Part shown: piece by piece, positions 7,415 to 18,430 of the stretch
Position numbering within the stretch: position 1 is the stretch's first letter
Layout: each line of letters starts with the position of its first letter
Assembly: GCA_963732655.1 (NCBI GenBank)
Contig: CAVTAI010000017.1
Span: forward strand, 1,364,001-1,428,000
Source: CAVTWS01 sp963732655
GTDB taxonomy: Bacteria; Actinomycetota; Acidimicrobiia; Acidimicrobiales; SHLQ01
DNA length: 64,000 bases
Direction: 5' to 3'
Notes under the pieces: model-generated
The model's database searches: none
What the model was told of the DNA's origin: nothing
Seen by the model: the letters and a program-made list of their open reading frames with translations, nothing else
Position numbers and translations under genes: made by a program

Positions 7415-9665
7415 TTGATCACGCTCCGAGGCCTATTGACGGCACTGCTGCTGACGGGGCTGGCAGGCCTGGGGCTGCAAGCGTCCGCCATTGCACAAGC
7501 AGAAGCCCCTGCAGCCAAGGCCAAATCGGCAAACGCCAAGAGCGAATTAAAGGCCAAGCCGGCCAGCAAGAGCCAGGCTGACAAGAAAGCCAATGCCGGC
7601 AAAGCCCAGGACAAGAAGGCCGCCGCTAAAAAAGAGAGCAAGAAAAACAGCAAGAAAGAGACCAAAAAGGAAGCCAAGTCGGACAAGAAGTCCGCCAAGA
7701 GCAAGGCCGCTCCGAACAAGGCAGCGGCAGCGCCTGACGTCCCACCAGTGCCGCCGCCGTCTTCCATGTCTGCCGGCGACGTGGCCGCCACCAAACAGGC
7801 CATCGAGCATGCCCGCGCGGGCCGCGCCTCGCAGGCGACGGGAATCCAGCCCAGCATTCAAGACCCGGACGGCGCGCAAGCTGGTGGAATGGGCGATCCT
7901 GCGCAGCGACAACAACGGCGCCAGTTCATCCCGCTACCTCGCCTTCATCAGCGCCAATCCGAATTGGCCGAGCGTCGGCATGATGCGCCGCCGCGCGGAG
8001 GCGATGATGTGGACCGAACAGCCCGCGCCGCAGACGGTGCGAAGCCATTTTGCGAAACATCCGCCGTTGACCGCCAAGGGACACTTTACTTTGGCGCGCG
8101 CGCTCCTGGCGCAGGGCGATCGAACCGGCGCGCAGTCGCACGTGCGGGAGGCTTGGCGCAACGACGCATTCCCGGCCGACCTGGAAACCAAAGCGCTTGA
8201 GACATTCGCCGGGCTGATTTCAGCCGACGACCACAAAGCGCGCATGGACATGCGCCTTTATGTGGAGGACATCGACGGCGGGCTGCGCAATGCCAATCGC
8301 GCGGGCGGCCACGCGCCGGCGATCGCCAAAGCGCGCATCGCGGTCATCAAGAAAGCCGGCAACGCAAAGGCTGCGCTCGACGCGGTGCCGTCGTCCGCGC
8401 GCCGCGAACCGGGATACATCTTCAGCCTTTCGCAGTGGCTTCGCCGCGCCGACCAGCCGGGGGAAGCCGGCGACTTGATCCTCTCCGCACCGCGCGACCC
8501 CTCGCAGACCATCGATACCGATCAATGGTGGATCGAACGACGGCTGGCCGCCCGCAAGATGCTGGACCTTGGCGAACCCACCAAAGCCTATCGGATCGCC
8601 CGCGACGCCGCGGTGCCGAAGCGGGATAACTACCGCGCGGAGCATCAGTTCACGGCCGGCTGGATCGCTCTACGCTTCCTCAACGATCCGGCGACCGCCC
8701 TGACGCATTTCGCACGCATCGCCGAAGGCACCACTCATTCGATCACGCTCGCCCGCGCGCACTATTGGCAAGGGCGCGCCTACGAGGCGCAAGGCCGCAA
8801 TTCCGAGGCGCGCAATCACTACCAGGCGGCCGCACAACACCCCACCGCCTATTACGGACAGCTGGCCGGCGCCAAACTCGGCCTGCGCAACATCGCGCTG
8901 CGTTCACCACCATCCCGCCCCTCGGGATCGCACGACGTGGTGCGCGCGATGGAACTTCTCTATGCCGTCGGCCAGCGCGACATGGTCGCTGGCGCTGCGG
9001 CCGACCTCGGCGACCGTTCCAACGATGCTGGAGCCTTGGCCGCCATCGGTGAAGCCGCCGCCCGCAGCGGCGACGCCCGCGCCATGCTGCTGTTGGGCAA
9101 GGCCGCACTCGCACGCGGACTGCCATTGGAGAACTACGCGTTTCCCACGATCGGCATGCCGAACTACACCGCGATCGGCCCGGCGGTCGAGAAGCCGCTC
9201 ATCTACGCGATTGCCCGTCAGGAAAGCACGTTCAACCAAAAGACCATCTCCAGCGCTCGGGCGATGGGCCTGATGCAAGTCACGCCGGCGGCGGGGCGCT
9301 ATGTCTCCAAGAAATTCAATGTCACCTTCAACGAGAAGAAGCTTCTGTCCGATCCGGTCTACAATGTGCAGCTCGGCGCCGCTGAGCTCGGCGACCTGAT
9401 GGCCGACTTCCGCGGCTCATACATCCTCACGTTTGTGGGCTACAACGCCGGCCGCGGCCGCATCCGCGATTGGGTCGCGCGCTACGGCGACCCGCGCGAT
9501 CCCAAAGTCGACCCGGTCGACTGGGTGGAGCGGATTCCGTTCTCGGAAACCCGCAACTACGTCCAACGCGTGATGGAGAACATGCAGGTCTATCGCATCC
9601 GCTTCGGCGGCGGCGACAAGCTGATGATCGAGGCTGACCTGCGCCGCGGCTCCAGCGCCAACTGA
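7415..9665 (+). CDS. Soluble lytic murein transglycosylase, frameshifted
   Basis: This periplasmic enzyme cleaves peptidoglycan glycan strands. The TTG at 7415 follows a GGGGAGAA ribosome site and starts a signal peptide ending near ASAIAQA. Next come a Lys/Ala-rich low-complexity stretch, a long superhelical alpha domain, and the C-terminal SLT domain. The SLT domain has ARQESTFNQ (catalytic Glu), AMGLMQVTP and YNAGRGR motifs, then ETRNYVQRVMENMQVYR. The frame breaks near 7869; removing one G in CCCGGACGG joins the two parts (SIQDP to ARKLVEWAILRS). It ends 2 bases from the convergent glycosyltransferase gene. Confidence 0.92.
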
Positions 9666-9667
9666 CC

Positions 9668-12266
9668 TTATCGCTGGGCCTGCCCAACCGAACGGCTGGC
9701 GGTTGACGCGCACCACTCGCGCCACATCGCACGATAGGCGGCTTCGACCGAACGCGTATAGCGAACCGGGTCGCCGACACCCGAATTCGCAAGGACGCCA
9801 CGCAGAGTCAGCCGCAGATAGGCCAACGCTCCGATATCGTCGGCCAGGGCAACAGCGCGGTCGACATAGTCGCGCGGACCGTCGGCGATAAAATCCGTCA
9901 ACCCCACCGAAGTCAGGCTGGCCGCAGCCAACCGTGACGCAATCGTACGGCCCGGCCGGGTGATGACCGGCACGCCCATCCACAGCGCGTCCAGCGTGGT
10001 TGCGGCTCCGCCGTAGGGAAACGGATCGAGAGCGATATCAATCTCTCGATAGGCGGCGAAATGCTCGGCGCGTCCACTGGAGCCGCGAAATTCGACGCGC
10101 CCTTCAGCAACTCCCTCATCGGCAAATATCTGTTCGATCTCCACGCGACGATCAGAGTCGGGCGACCACCGATCAGATTGGATGACCAGCATCGCTTCCG
10201 GCAAGGCGCGCAGGATCTCCGCCCAACTGCGAACGACCGGGTCTTGAATTTTGGCGATACCGTTGAACGAGCCAAACGTCACGAACCCACGCTCAGTTGC
10301 CGGCAGCGGCGAAGGATCGGGCAATTGTTCGGGTGTCCAATAGCCAAGGAAGTTGGGCAGGTCGTAGACCCTCTCGACCAACAAGTGGCGCTGATCGGGG
10401 GGAATCAAGACCGCATCCGCCAGCAGATAGTCCATCGTCGCAAGACCGGTTCCAGTCGGATCACCCCAGCCCGTGACCTGAATCGGCGCGGGCCTGCGGG
10501 CGAAAATCAGCAATCGCTGACCACCTCGGTGCCCCAGCGGATCGACCAGGATGTCGACGTTGTCCTGCCGGATGAGTTGCGCCACGTCCTCGTCCGAGCA
10601 CCCCGCAATGTCTCGCCAAAGATCGACGCTCAACCGCATGCGCGCACCGATGGCATCGTCATGCGCGGCATGCGCGTAGAAGGCGGTCTCGAAGTTATTG
10701 GAATCGCAGAATAAAACGGCACGCGCCAAGGCGCCGGCGGCGGTCTGGCTGCGGCCGGAGCCACTGACATAACCGATCCGCAGACGACGCTCCGGATCCG
10801 GCACGTTTCGGTGCGGCGCTATGTCGGCGGCAAAGACACGCGCGTATTGTTCATTCCATTGCAGCCGCTCCGCCTGATGGTCGGCAGCGACCGCGACGGG
10901 ATCGAAACTGAGCGCGACGATCAAGTTCGAATGAATGTCGGGTGCCGGATTGATCGCGAGCGCCCGCCGATAGTTTTGCACCGCCTCCCCCGGCCGGCCG
11001 AAATCAAGGAGCACGGCGCCGCGGTGGTTCAATGCAGCCACATGATCGGGCTCGATCTGCAGCGCGCGATTCAAGTCGGCCAAGGCCTCGTCGTGCCGGT
11101 TCAGCAATCGCAACAGGCCGCCTCGGTCGCTCAGCATGTCGGCATCCGGCGCCACGAGCGTGAACACCGCATCCAAGCTCTCGAGCGCTTCGTCGGGGCG
11201 ATCGAGCGCAGCCAGCGCGGCCGACTGTCCTTTCAGCGACCACACGTCGTCCGGAGCCAGGGCGAGTGCGCGGTCGTAGCGAGACAGCGCCTCGCTGTGC
11301 CGACCAAGCGCCCGGAGTACATCGCCGAGGGATACCAGCGCTCCGACGATCATCGGGCAAAAGCGCGAGGCCACGCTCGAGGCTTGCCAACGCATCGTCA
11401 TGACGGCCGAGACGCGCCTCTGTCATACCGCGGCTGCACCAGCCTTCCCGCGAGTTGGGGTCGAGCGTGGTCGCCCGCCGATAGCACTCCAGTGCATCCT
11501 CCGGGCGTCCAATCTCGGCCAAGACATGCCCGCGGTTTATATGCGCATCGACATGGTCCGGTCCGACAGTCAGCGCGCGATCGAGGCTCGCAAACGCTTC
11601 CAGAAACCGATGCTGATGGGCCAGCGCGAGCCCGCGATTGGCGAGCGCCGCCACGTGATCCGGCGCAGCTTGCAGCGCCCGGTCAAAGGTTGCTTCCGCC
11701 TCGGCATCGCGCCCCAGCTGAGCCAGGATCGTTCCGCGCTTGGCAAGCGCATCGGCATGATAGGGAGCCAATTCCAGAAGGCGATCAAGATCGGCAAGCG
11801 CCTCATGGTGGTTCGACAACCGCACCAGCACATCAGCGCGACTGTAAAGCGCGTTGGCATAGTCGGGGTCGATGGCAAGGACGCTACTGAAATCACGCAA
11901 CGCCTCATCGTTGCGTTCCATCTGCATCATGGCAATGCCACGATTGAAGCGCGTTCCAGGGTCTTTGGGCGTGCGCGCAAGCACGGCGTTGCAGTGTTCC
12001 ACGGCCTCCGCCGATCGCCCCAAATTCACCAGCGCCGCCGCCAGATTGGCGCGGGTCTCGAGCGAGGATGGATTGATGTCGATGGCCCTCGAAATCAATG
12101 TCAGGGCCTCCGGAAATTCGCCCTGCTGCAACTTGAGGATGCCGTAGAGGTGGAGCGTTTCGAACTGCCGGGGTGCACTCGCAAGCAGGTCGCGGTAGTG
12201 CGCCTCCGCTTCGTTCAACCGACCTTGACGGTGCAAGTCCATTGCCGTTTGGATCGTTGACGTCAT
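9668..12266 (-). CDS. TPR-repeat SPINDLY/O-GlcNAc-transferase-like protein, frameshifted
   Basis: This is a long protein with at least ten N-terminal tetratricopeptide repeats followed by a GT41-type glycosyltransferase domain, as in OGT and SPINDLY proteins that modify protein Ser/Thr. The catalytic half contains RPAPIQVTGWGDPTGTG, FGSFNGIAKIQDPVV (the conserved nucleotide-binding Lys is present) and LDALWMGVPVITRPG. The usual GYVSxDFxxH motif reads GYVSGSGRSQTAAG, so the conserved His is Gln here. The frame breaks near 11347 inside the TPR region; removing one base restores LLPDDVGALVSLGD. The first plausible start is the ATG at 12266. The target protein is unknown. Confidence 0.88.
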
Positions 12267-12432
12267 TGCCAAGGATACCCGTCCATGTCACCTGCGCGAC
12301 GCGAACCTCGCGGCCATGCGGCCGATTCCAACGGCCAAGTTGTCTCGTGAGCCCCCTTATACGCAGCTTTGCTGTAGGTTGCGATATGCACACGACGGCC
12401 CGCCTTCGGCCGGCCGGTGCCATGAGGCATCT

Positions 12433-13311
12433 ATGAGCTCGCGGGATCGCGATTGCGCGGATCATTTCATATCGGCTCCCGACGGATTGCGCCTCTATGC
12501 CCGCAGCTACGGATCTCCGAACGGGCGACGGCCGGTGGTCTGCCTTCCCGGTCTCGCCCGAACGACGCTCGATTTCGATTCGGTCGCAGCCATCCTCGCC
12601 GGCGATGCAGAGCGGCCCCGGCAGGTAATTGCCATCGACTACCGGGGCAGAGGCCGATCTGACTACGATCCCAATCCGGCCAACTACAGTCTCGCGACCG
12701 AACTCGCGGACCTGCTCGCGGTCTTGACCGCGCTCGAGACGCCGCCGGCGGTCTTCCTCGGAACCTCGCGCGGTGGAATTTTGACGATGCTCCTCGCCGC
12801 GGTGCGGCCAGCCGCCATCGCGGGCGTCATCCTCAATGACATCGGGCCTGTGATCGAGATTCAAGGTCTGTTGCGAATCAAGAGCTATCTCGGGCGCTTG
12901 CCGCAACCCAAGAGTTACGAGGAAGGCGGCGAGATACTTCGGCGGCTGCTCGGTGCGCAATTCCCGAAGCTGACACAGGATCAATGGATGGTGTTTGCCA
13001 AGCAAACCTTCGAAGACAAAAACGGATTTCTCAAGGTTCGCTACGATCCAAAGCTGGCTTTGCTACTCAAGGGAATCAGCGCGACGCATGTACTCCCGCC
13101 CCTCTGGAAGGAATTCGACGCGCTTGCCCAGGTGCCGGCCATGCTGATCCGCGGCGCCAACTCGGATATTCTTTCGGCCGAAACGGTCGAGGCGATGCGC
13201 ATGAGACGTCCCGACATGACGATCCTTGAAGTGCCTGATCAGGGCCATCCGCCATTGCTGGCCGAACGCGAAGTCATCTCGGAAATCTGCACCTTTATCG
13301 AGAGTTGCTGA
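12433..13311 (+). CDS. Alpha/beta-fold hydrolase
   Basis: This 292-residue cytoplasmic protein shows the alpha/beta-hydrolase pattern. The oxyanion region is VVCLPGLARTTLDFD, the strand motif is DYRGRGRSDYDP, the nucleophile elbow is GTSRGG with Ser, the acid lies near MLIRGANSDIL, and the catalytic His is in DQGHPPLL. A cap region spans about residues 135-215. The substrate cannot be read from the sequence. The ATG at 12433 has an AGG just upstream; an in-frame start at 12316 would add a non-family extension. Confidence 0.88.
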   Translation: MSSRDRDCADHFISAPDGLRLYARSYGSPNGRRPVVCLPGLARTTLDFDSVAAILAGDAERPRQVIAIDYRGRGRSDYDPNPANYSLATELADLLAVLTALETPPAVFLGTSRGGILTMLLAAVRPAAIAGVILNDIGPVIEIQGLLRIKSYLGRLPQPKSYEEGGEILRRLLGAQFPKLTQDQWMVFAKQTFEDKNGFLKVRYDPKLALLLKGISATHVLPPLWKEFDALAQVPAMLIRGANSDILSAETVEAMRMRRPDMTILEVPDQGHPPLLAEREVISEICTFIESC

Positions 13312-13354
13312 GAAAACCCCGAACGCGAGCGATCGAACGCCGCCCATCGCATGC

Positions 13355-13386
13355 AAAAACCCCCGGCGGGAGACCCGCCGGGGGTG
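13355..13386 (-). terminator. Terminator of porin copy 1
   Basis: A perfect 12-bp stem pairs ACCCCCGGCGGG with CCCGCCGGGGGT around AGA. Read on the minus strand it is followed by TTTTTG. An identical copy serves the second porin. Confidence 0.85.
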
Positions 13387-13419
13387 ATGTCGTCAGCAAA
13401 CGGACTGATTGGACCAGGC

Positions 13420-14842
13420 TCAGTCGCCGCCGCCCCAGCTGCGCTGGGCGCGGAACATGACCGAGAGTGATGCCGAGGTCCTTGGCAAGGTAGGCACCCG
13501 TCGGACGCGCACCCTGCGCCTTGCCGAGCGTGATGGTCTGGCCGGCGAAGGCCGAACTCGACGCCGGTGTACAGCACGTCGACCGCAAACCGGAGCCCGC
13601 GCACCGGGAACCAGTCGTGGTGCGTGCCGAACTGCCAGAGGCTGTAGCTCGGATCGCAGGCGCCGCGCAGAGCGCTGACCGCGTCGCAGATCAGGGTAGC
13701 AGCCGTTGCCGTTGTACTCGGTCCGGGTGTAGCCGCCGTAGATCGTGCTCGAGAAGTTGCGGGTCCAGAAGTATTCGAACCCGCCGCCCGCCGCCCACGT
13801 CGTGGTCAGCTCCAGAGCTGTGCCAGCCGTTGACGTAGACCGCGTCGGTCAGAATGCCGAAGGCGACCTGGTTGCCGGAGCCGTACAGGCCCGGGCTGGT
13901 CTGGCTGTTCCGGGTGATCCGGGACGCGCCGACACCGTAGGTCACGTAACCGCCGATACGGCTGCCCGGGCTCAGCGAATCAAGCTTGATCTCGATGCCG
14001 GAAACAACCGCCCAGCCCCACTTGTCGTCCGGATAGCCGCACTGCGTGTGTGGTCGCGCGCGTAGTAGCTGGGCGGCATTCTTGTGGCCGATGAACGGCG
14101 ATGCTGGCGCGGCCCCAAGCCTGGCTGACCCGCAACGACACCCACGGATCGGGATGCGACGTGCCGTGAGCAGAGCTGGTCGGATCGCGTGCCGATGCCG
14201 TGGACAGCCGCCGCGCTCAGAGTTGCGAATCGACCGCGACACGCGGCTTCGTCGGCACCGACGTTCAAGGTGATGCCGTTGCCGAGCTGCCACGTATAGG
14301 CGATCTGGTTGATGCCGGCGGCGCCGGTCGTGGCGTCGACGAGACCGGTGTAGAGCGAGCGGAAGCCGCTGTCGCCAAGGCTGCCTTCATGATCGACGAA
14401 CGACGCCGTCCGGCCGAAGGTGAAGCCACCCCACTGGATGAACGCACGGCTGACCGCGGCGCGTATCCTCCGCCAACGTGTTTTCAACGTTGAGGTTCAT
14501 GAACGTCCGCAGCGTGCCGTAGGCAGTCTGCGTGCGCGTGTCGATCGCGAAGTTAGCGCGGTGCCGGGTCGTCGTACCGAGCGACGGTGCGGTCCTGCGC
14601 ACCGTTGGCGCCCGTAGCACATGCGGGGTACGGCCGTTGAAGTTGTAGTCGGCCCGGATATAGCCCTGGAACTTGATGCAAGTGTCGGAGCCGGGGATGT
14701 AATAGAACCCGTCTCCGTAGAGCGTGCAGATCTTCACGTACTGGACCGGCTTGGCCTTGACGGGAAGATCGGCAGCCTGCGCCCCGGCAACCGCGACCAT
14801 ACCCGCCGCCGAACCGAGGAGAAGACTTTTCACCATCTTCAT
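13420..14842 (-). pseudogene. Porin_2-family outer-membrane porin, copy 1, multiply frameshifted
   Basis: The N-terminus MKMVKSLLLGSAAGMVAV is a signal peptide cleaved after AQA, followed by ADLPVKAKPVQYVKIC, FYYIPGSDTCIKFQGYIR and DYNF. This is the hallmark of the 16-stranded porins of Bradyrhizobium/Rhodopseudomonas. Later pieces (NFAIDTRTQTAYGTLRTF, LGNGITLNVGADEA, VSGIEIKLDSLSPGSRIGGY, YGGYTR near the end) occur in different frames, so at least five indels separate them. The C-terminus is FRAQRSWGGGD. The frame damage may be partly sequence error, but both porin copies are affected. The protein would form a diffusion channel in the outer membrane. Confidence 0.85.
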
Positions 14843-14994
14843 TTTGAACCTCCAAGTTGTCTTTCGTGGGAGGGTTCCGTCTCCGCCGGGTGCTCCGCAC
14901 CCCTGGAAGGTCCCCTTTCAGTCCCCGTGACCATCTGATCCCCAACGCCCGGGAAACCAGACAGGGCGACCTCGGGATGCCCCCCGCCGTCGCA

Positions 14995-15338
14995 ATAGGC
15001 AGATTATCAATCGCCCCCTTAGAGGCAATAAATAAAGGGCTTCACGCATAGATGTTAATGCGATTTTTATTCACATGTTGCAGAAAAACAACTTCGAGGA
15101 CCCTGCTCAAAACACCCTAAAAATGGCATCGAAATTCGACTAGGGATCGATATTTCAGTAGTATTTTCATGGCATTAAATTGATGTATTCTAGTCTGACA
15201 GATCCCGATTGCCGATTTTGGTACTCAACAGGCTCATCTCCCCATCTCGGAGCCGTCTTACGCACAGCAATTCGGCCCGGGACGACGAAATTCGGCTGCC
15301 ATCGAATTCGGCTTGTCGCCAAGACCGCACTCGCACTT
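14995..15338. other. Unique AT-richer spacer upstream of porin copy 1
   Basis: This stretch lies between the two duplicated units. It is AT-richer than its surroundings and should hold the promoter of porin copy 1. I see no gene or clear operator. Confidence 0.5.
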
Positions 15339-15351
15339 GCCCATCGCATGC

Positions 15352-15382
15352 AAAAACCCCCGGCGGGAGACCCGCCGGGGGT
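15352..15382 (-). terminator. Terminator of porin copy 2
   Basis: The same 12-bp perfect stem as at 13359-13385, followed by TTTTTG on the minus strand. Confidence 0.85.
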
Positions 15383-15415
15383 GATGTCGTCAGCGAACGG
15401 ACGATTGGACTAGGC

Positions 15416-16844
15416 TCAGTCGCCGCCGCCCCAGCTGCGCTGGGCGCGGAACATGACCGAGAGTGATGCCGATGTCCTTGCGCCAGATAGATGCCCGTCG
15501 GGCGCGCACCCTGCGCTTTGGCGAGCGGTGAGGGTCTGGCCGGCGAAGGCCGATTCGACGCCCGTGTACAACACGTCGACCGCAAACCGCAGCCCCGCCA
15601 CCGGGAACCAGTCGTGGTGCGTGCCGATCTGCCAGAGACCGTAGTCGGGATCGCAGGCGCCGCTGCGGATGCTGAACGTCCGCGTCGCAGATCAGGGTCA
15701 GCAGCGTGCCGTTGTATTCGGTCCGGGTGTAGCCGCCGTAGATCGTGCTCGAGAAGTTGCGGGTCCAGAAGTATTCGAACCCGCCGCCCGCCGCCCATGT
15801 CGTGGTCAGCTCCAGAGGCTGCCAGCCGCGCCATAGACCGCGTCGGTGAGAACGCCGAAGGCGATCTCGTTGCCGGAGCCGTACAGGCCCGGGCTGGTCT
15901 GGCTGTTCCGGGTGACCCGGGACGCGCCGACACCGTAAGTCACGTAACCGCCGATCGGCTGCCCGGGCTCAACGATATCGAGCTTGATCTCGATGCCGGA
16001 AACAACCGCCCAGCCCCACTTGTCGTCCGGATAACCGCACGCGTGGTGTGGCCGCGTGCAGCACCGTATAGTAGCTGGCGGCATTCTTGTGGCCGATGAA
16101 CGGCGATGCTGGCGCGGCCCCAGGCCTGGTTGACCCGCAACGACACCCACGGATCGGGATGCGACATGCCGTGGCAGAGCTGGCCGGATCGCTGCCGAGC
16201 GTGGAGCCGCTTGCGCTGCGACATTCTGCAGATCGACCGGCGACGCGGGCTTCGTCGGCACCGATGTTCAAGGTGATGCCGTTGCCGAGCTGCCACGTAT
16301 AGGCGATCTGGTTGATGCCGGCGGCGCCAGTCGTGGCGTCGACGAGACCGGTGTAGAGCGAGCGCATAGCCGCTGTCGCCAAGGCTGCCTTCATGATCGA
16401 CGAACGACGCCGTCCGGCCGAAGGTGAAGCCACCCCACTGGATGAACGCACGGCTGACCGCGGCGCGGTATCCGTCCCAAGTTGTTTTCGACGTTGAGGT
16501 TCATGAACGTCCGCAGCGTGCCGTAGGCAGTCTGCGTGCGCGTGTCGATCGCGAAGTTACCGCGGTGCCGGGTGTCATACCGAGCAACGGTGCGATCCTG
16601 CGCACCGTTGGCGCCCGAGCACATGCGGGGTACGGCCATTGAAGGCGTAGTCCGCCCGGATGTAGCCCTAGAACTTGATGCAAGTGTCGGAACCGGGGAT
16701 GTAATAGAACCCGTCTCCGTAGAGCGTGCAGATCTTCACGTACTGGACCGGCTTGGCCTTGACGGGAAGATCGGCGGCCTGCGCCCCGGCAACCGCGACG
16801 ATACCCGCCGCCGAACCGAGGAGAAGACTTTTCACCATCTTCAT
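15416..16844 (-). pseudogene. Porin_2-family outer-membrane porin, copy 2, frameshifted with in-frame stop
   Basis: The signal peptide and N-terminus match copy 1. In the motif IKFQGYIR the Gln codon CAG reads TAG here (complement near 16668-16671), a premature amber stop after about 60 residues. Several indels lie downstream as well. The rest of the body parallels copy 1 and the C-terminus is again FRAQRSWGGGD. If the stop is real this copy makes no porin. Confidence 0.85.
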
Positions 16845-16996
16845 TTTGAACCTCCAAGTTGTCTTTCGTGGGAGGGTTCCGTCTCCGCCGGGTGCGCCGC
16901 ACCCCTGGAAGGTCCCCTTTCAGTCCCCGTCACCATCCGATCCCCAACGCCCGGGAAACCAGACAGGGCGACCTCGGGATGCCCCCCGCCATCGCA

Positions 16997-17472
16997 CTGG
17001 CCACATTAACTAAGAGATGTTCACAGGCAATAATGAAGCGACGCTTTGAACAGTGCTCAAAGCAGATTTCCAGCAAGTGTTGCCTGAAAAACACTCATTG
17101 TACGGGCCGGCGAGCGGCATCCGACAATGTTCGTTGATCTTCTGACCAGACCGGTATTTAGGCTTGATCTACAGAACCTTTGTTGATATTTACGAAAAAT
17201 ACATACGGCAGCCAGTTTAGTGTTTTTTACGTTAGTTTTATACATTTTGACTTGTTCTTTATAATAAATTTACATGCCGCCACAATGTTCTGCCCGCTGC
17301 ATCGCGGTCAAACCCACCCTCCTGACCTCGATAGACACACTCGCGCATCGGAATCGATATCGCGCCTGCCCGCCCACATCGAGGAGCGCACCGTTGAACC
17401 AGCGTTAGAACGCTTGGAGCGCCATGTAATCGGGACAGCCCGGGGTCAATACTCAAAGATTCAAAGTATTGC
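16997..17472. other. AT-rich gene-free stretch between porin copy 2 and tRNA-Ser
   Basis: From about 17130 to 17280 the DNA is markedly AT-rich compared with the surrounding chromosome. No open frame here resembles a protein. It carries the promoter side of porin copy 2 and the 3-prime flank of the tRNA gene. Confidence 0.5.
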
Positions 17473-17565
17473 TGGCGGAGAGGAAGGGATTCGAACCCTT
17501 GATACGGCTTTAGACCGTATAACGGTTTAGCAAACCGCCGCCTTCAGCCACTCGGCCACCTCTCC
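17473..17565 (-). tRNA. tRNA-Ser (anticodon GCU)
   Basis: The minus strand reads GGAGAGGTGGCCGAGTGG at the 5-prime end and closes with matching CCTCTCC plus G. A 3-prime CCA is encoded (17473-17475). The anticodon loop TTTGCTAAA gives GCU, reading AGC/AGU. A long variable arm (ACGGTCTAAAGCCGT) is typical of class II tRNA-Ser, and the T loop is GGTTCGAATCC. Confidence 0.97.
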
Positions 17566-18160
17566 GGCACGCAACCCGTATCGTTGCCGATATAGCCGGT
17601 CAAGGTACGCGGTCCGCTACGGACGCGAAATGATCCGCCAGCCTCGACGGTTCCCTCCCCAGCGCCGGTTTGGCGCCGCCACGATTGCGCGCACATCGCT
17701 GCGTTTGAGCATGCGCGGATCTCACCGTTCCGCCGAACCGCGGCGAATTCGGATCGCCACGTTTGCCGCAAATGTTCGAGCCGGCACCGTCATTCGTGCG
17801 CGTTGCTTTTTGATCGCAAAATTCGTCGCTGCGCGCACAGCGACAACGAGCGTCACGCATCGCGACCCGCGATGCGGCAATCGACTGCAACAGCGCAACG
17901 TCCACGCCGCATCCTGACCGATGCGCTGGAACGCCTCTTCGAGTCCAATGCCGCGCGCGCGTCTTCACCGGTGCGCACGACTCGCCACGTGCGAGCAACG
18001 CGTCACGTCCCTGCTGACAGTGCTGGCCTGCTGACAGCGCTGGGCTTGCGTTCGAACCTGCGCCCCGCAACCGTAAGACATGACCATGCCTTACGATTGC
18101 TTGTGGTCGAATGCACAACGTCGCACCGCAACGCTGGTGGAGCAGATCACGAAGCGCCGC
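17566..18160. other. Gene-free stretch of about 600 bases
   Basis: Long open frames exist but their translations are Arg/Cys/Ala-rich and look like shadows of GC-rich DNA. Apart from the inverted repeat at 18072-18095, I see nothing to annotate. Confidence 0.45.
18072..18095. repeat. Near-perfect 24-bp inverted repeat
   Basis: CGTAAGACATG pairs with CATGCCTTACG around AC, with one mismatch. It lies about 65 bases beyond the stop codon of the Sel1 gene. It could be an operator or a protein-binding palindrome; there is no T-run, so it is not a good terminator. Confidence 0.45.
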
Positions 18161-18430
18161 TCAGTGCGTCTTCAACCAAGCCCGCGCCGCGCGCTGTGCC
18201 GCCGCGATCTCCGCGTCGGACATCTGCTCGGCGACTTCCTGGCGCAAGCGAGCGGCATCGCGATTGCCCTGCATCGCCGCGAGATTGAACCACTTGTGCG
18301 CGGTGATGTAGTCGATCGCAACGCTGCGCCCGGCCGAATACATCAAGCCGAGATCAAACAGCGTGCTGCCGCCAACCGGTCCCTCGCCGAGCACGGCGTG
18401 GTTGCTTTCGTTCAGTTCAAAGCGAGCCAT
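18161..18430 (-). CDS. Sel1-repeat small protein
   Basis: This 89-residue protein has one Sel1/TPR-like repeat, FDLGLMYSAGRSVAIDYITAHKWFNLAAMQG, followed by EVAEQMSDAEIAAAQRAARAWL. Similar short proteins occur across Bradyrhizobium-related genomes. Sel1 repeats mediate protein-protein contacts; the partner is unknown. The ATG at 18430 follows a strong GGGGAGG ribosome site. Confidence 0.8.
   Translation of the reverse strand: MARFELNESNHAVLGEGPVGGSTLFDLGLMYSAGRSVAIDYITAHKWFNLAAMQGNRDAARLRQEVAEQMSDAEIAAAQRAARAWLKTH

Larger units (their letters stand above)
13342..14994. repeat. Tandem duplication, unit 1 (porin, leader, terminator)
   Basis: About 1.65 kb, from the terminator (GCCCATCGCATGCAAAAAC) through the porin to the leader end (CCCCCCGCC.TCGCA), is repeated at 15339-16996 with scattered differences. 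The 344 bases between the units are unique. Units are direct repeats, consistent with unequal crossing-over. Confidence 0.85.
15339..16996. repeat. Tandem duplication, unit 2
   Basis: This is the second copy of the unit at 13342-14994. It has the same terminator, porin body and about 150-bp GC-rich leader, with scattered substitutions and small indels. Sequence beyond 16996 is unrelated to that beyond 14994. Confidence 0.85.

Noticed and set aside
13342..16996. Porin duplication considered as an insertion sequence
   Set aside because: No transposase and no terminal inverted repeats; the units carry a porin with its leader and terminator, consistent with unequal recombination.
17600..18118. 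172-codon minus-strand open frame
   Set aside because: The protein is Arg/Cys/Ala-rich with no domain and no ribosome site; it looks like GC-driven open sequence.
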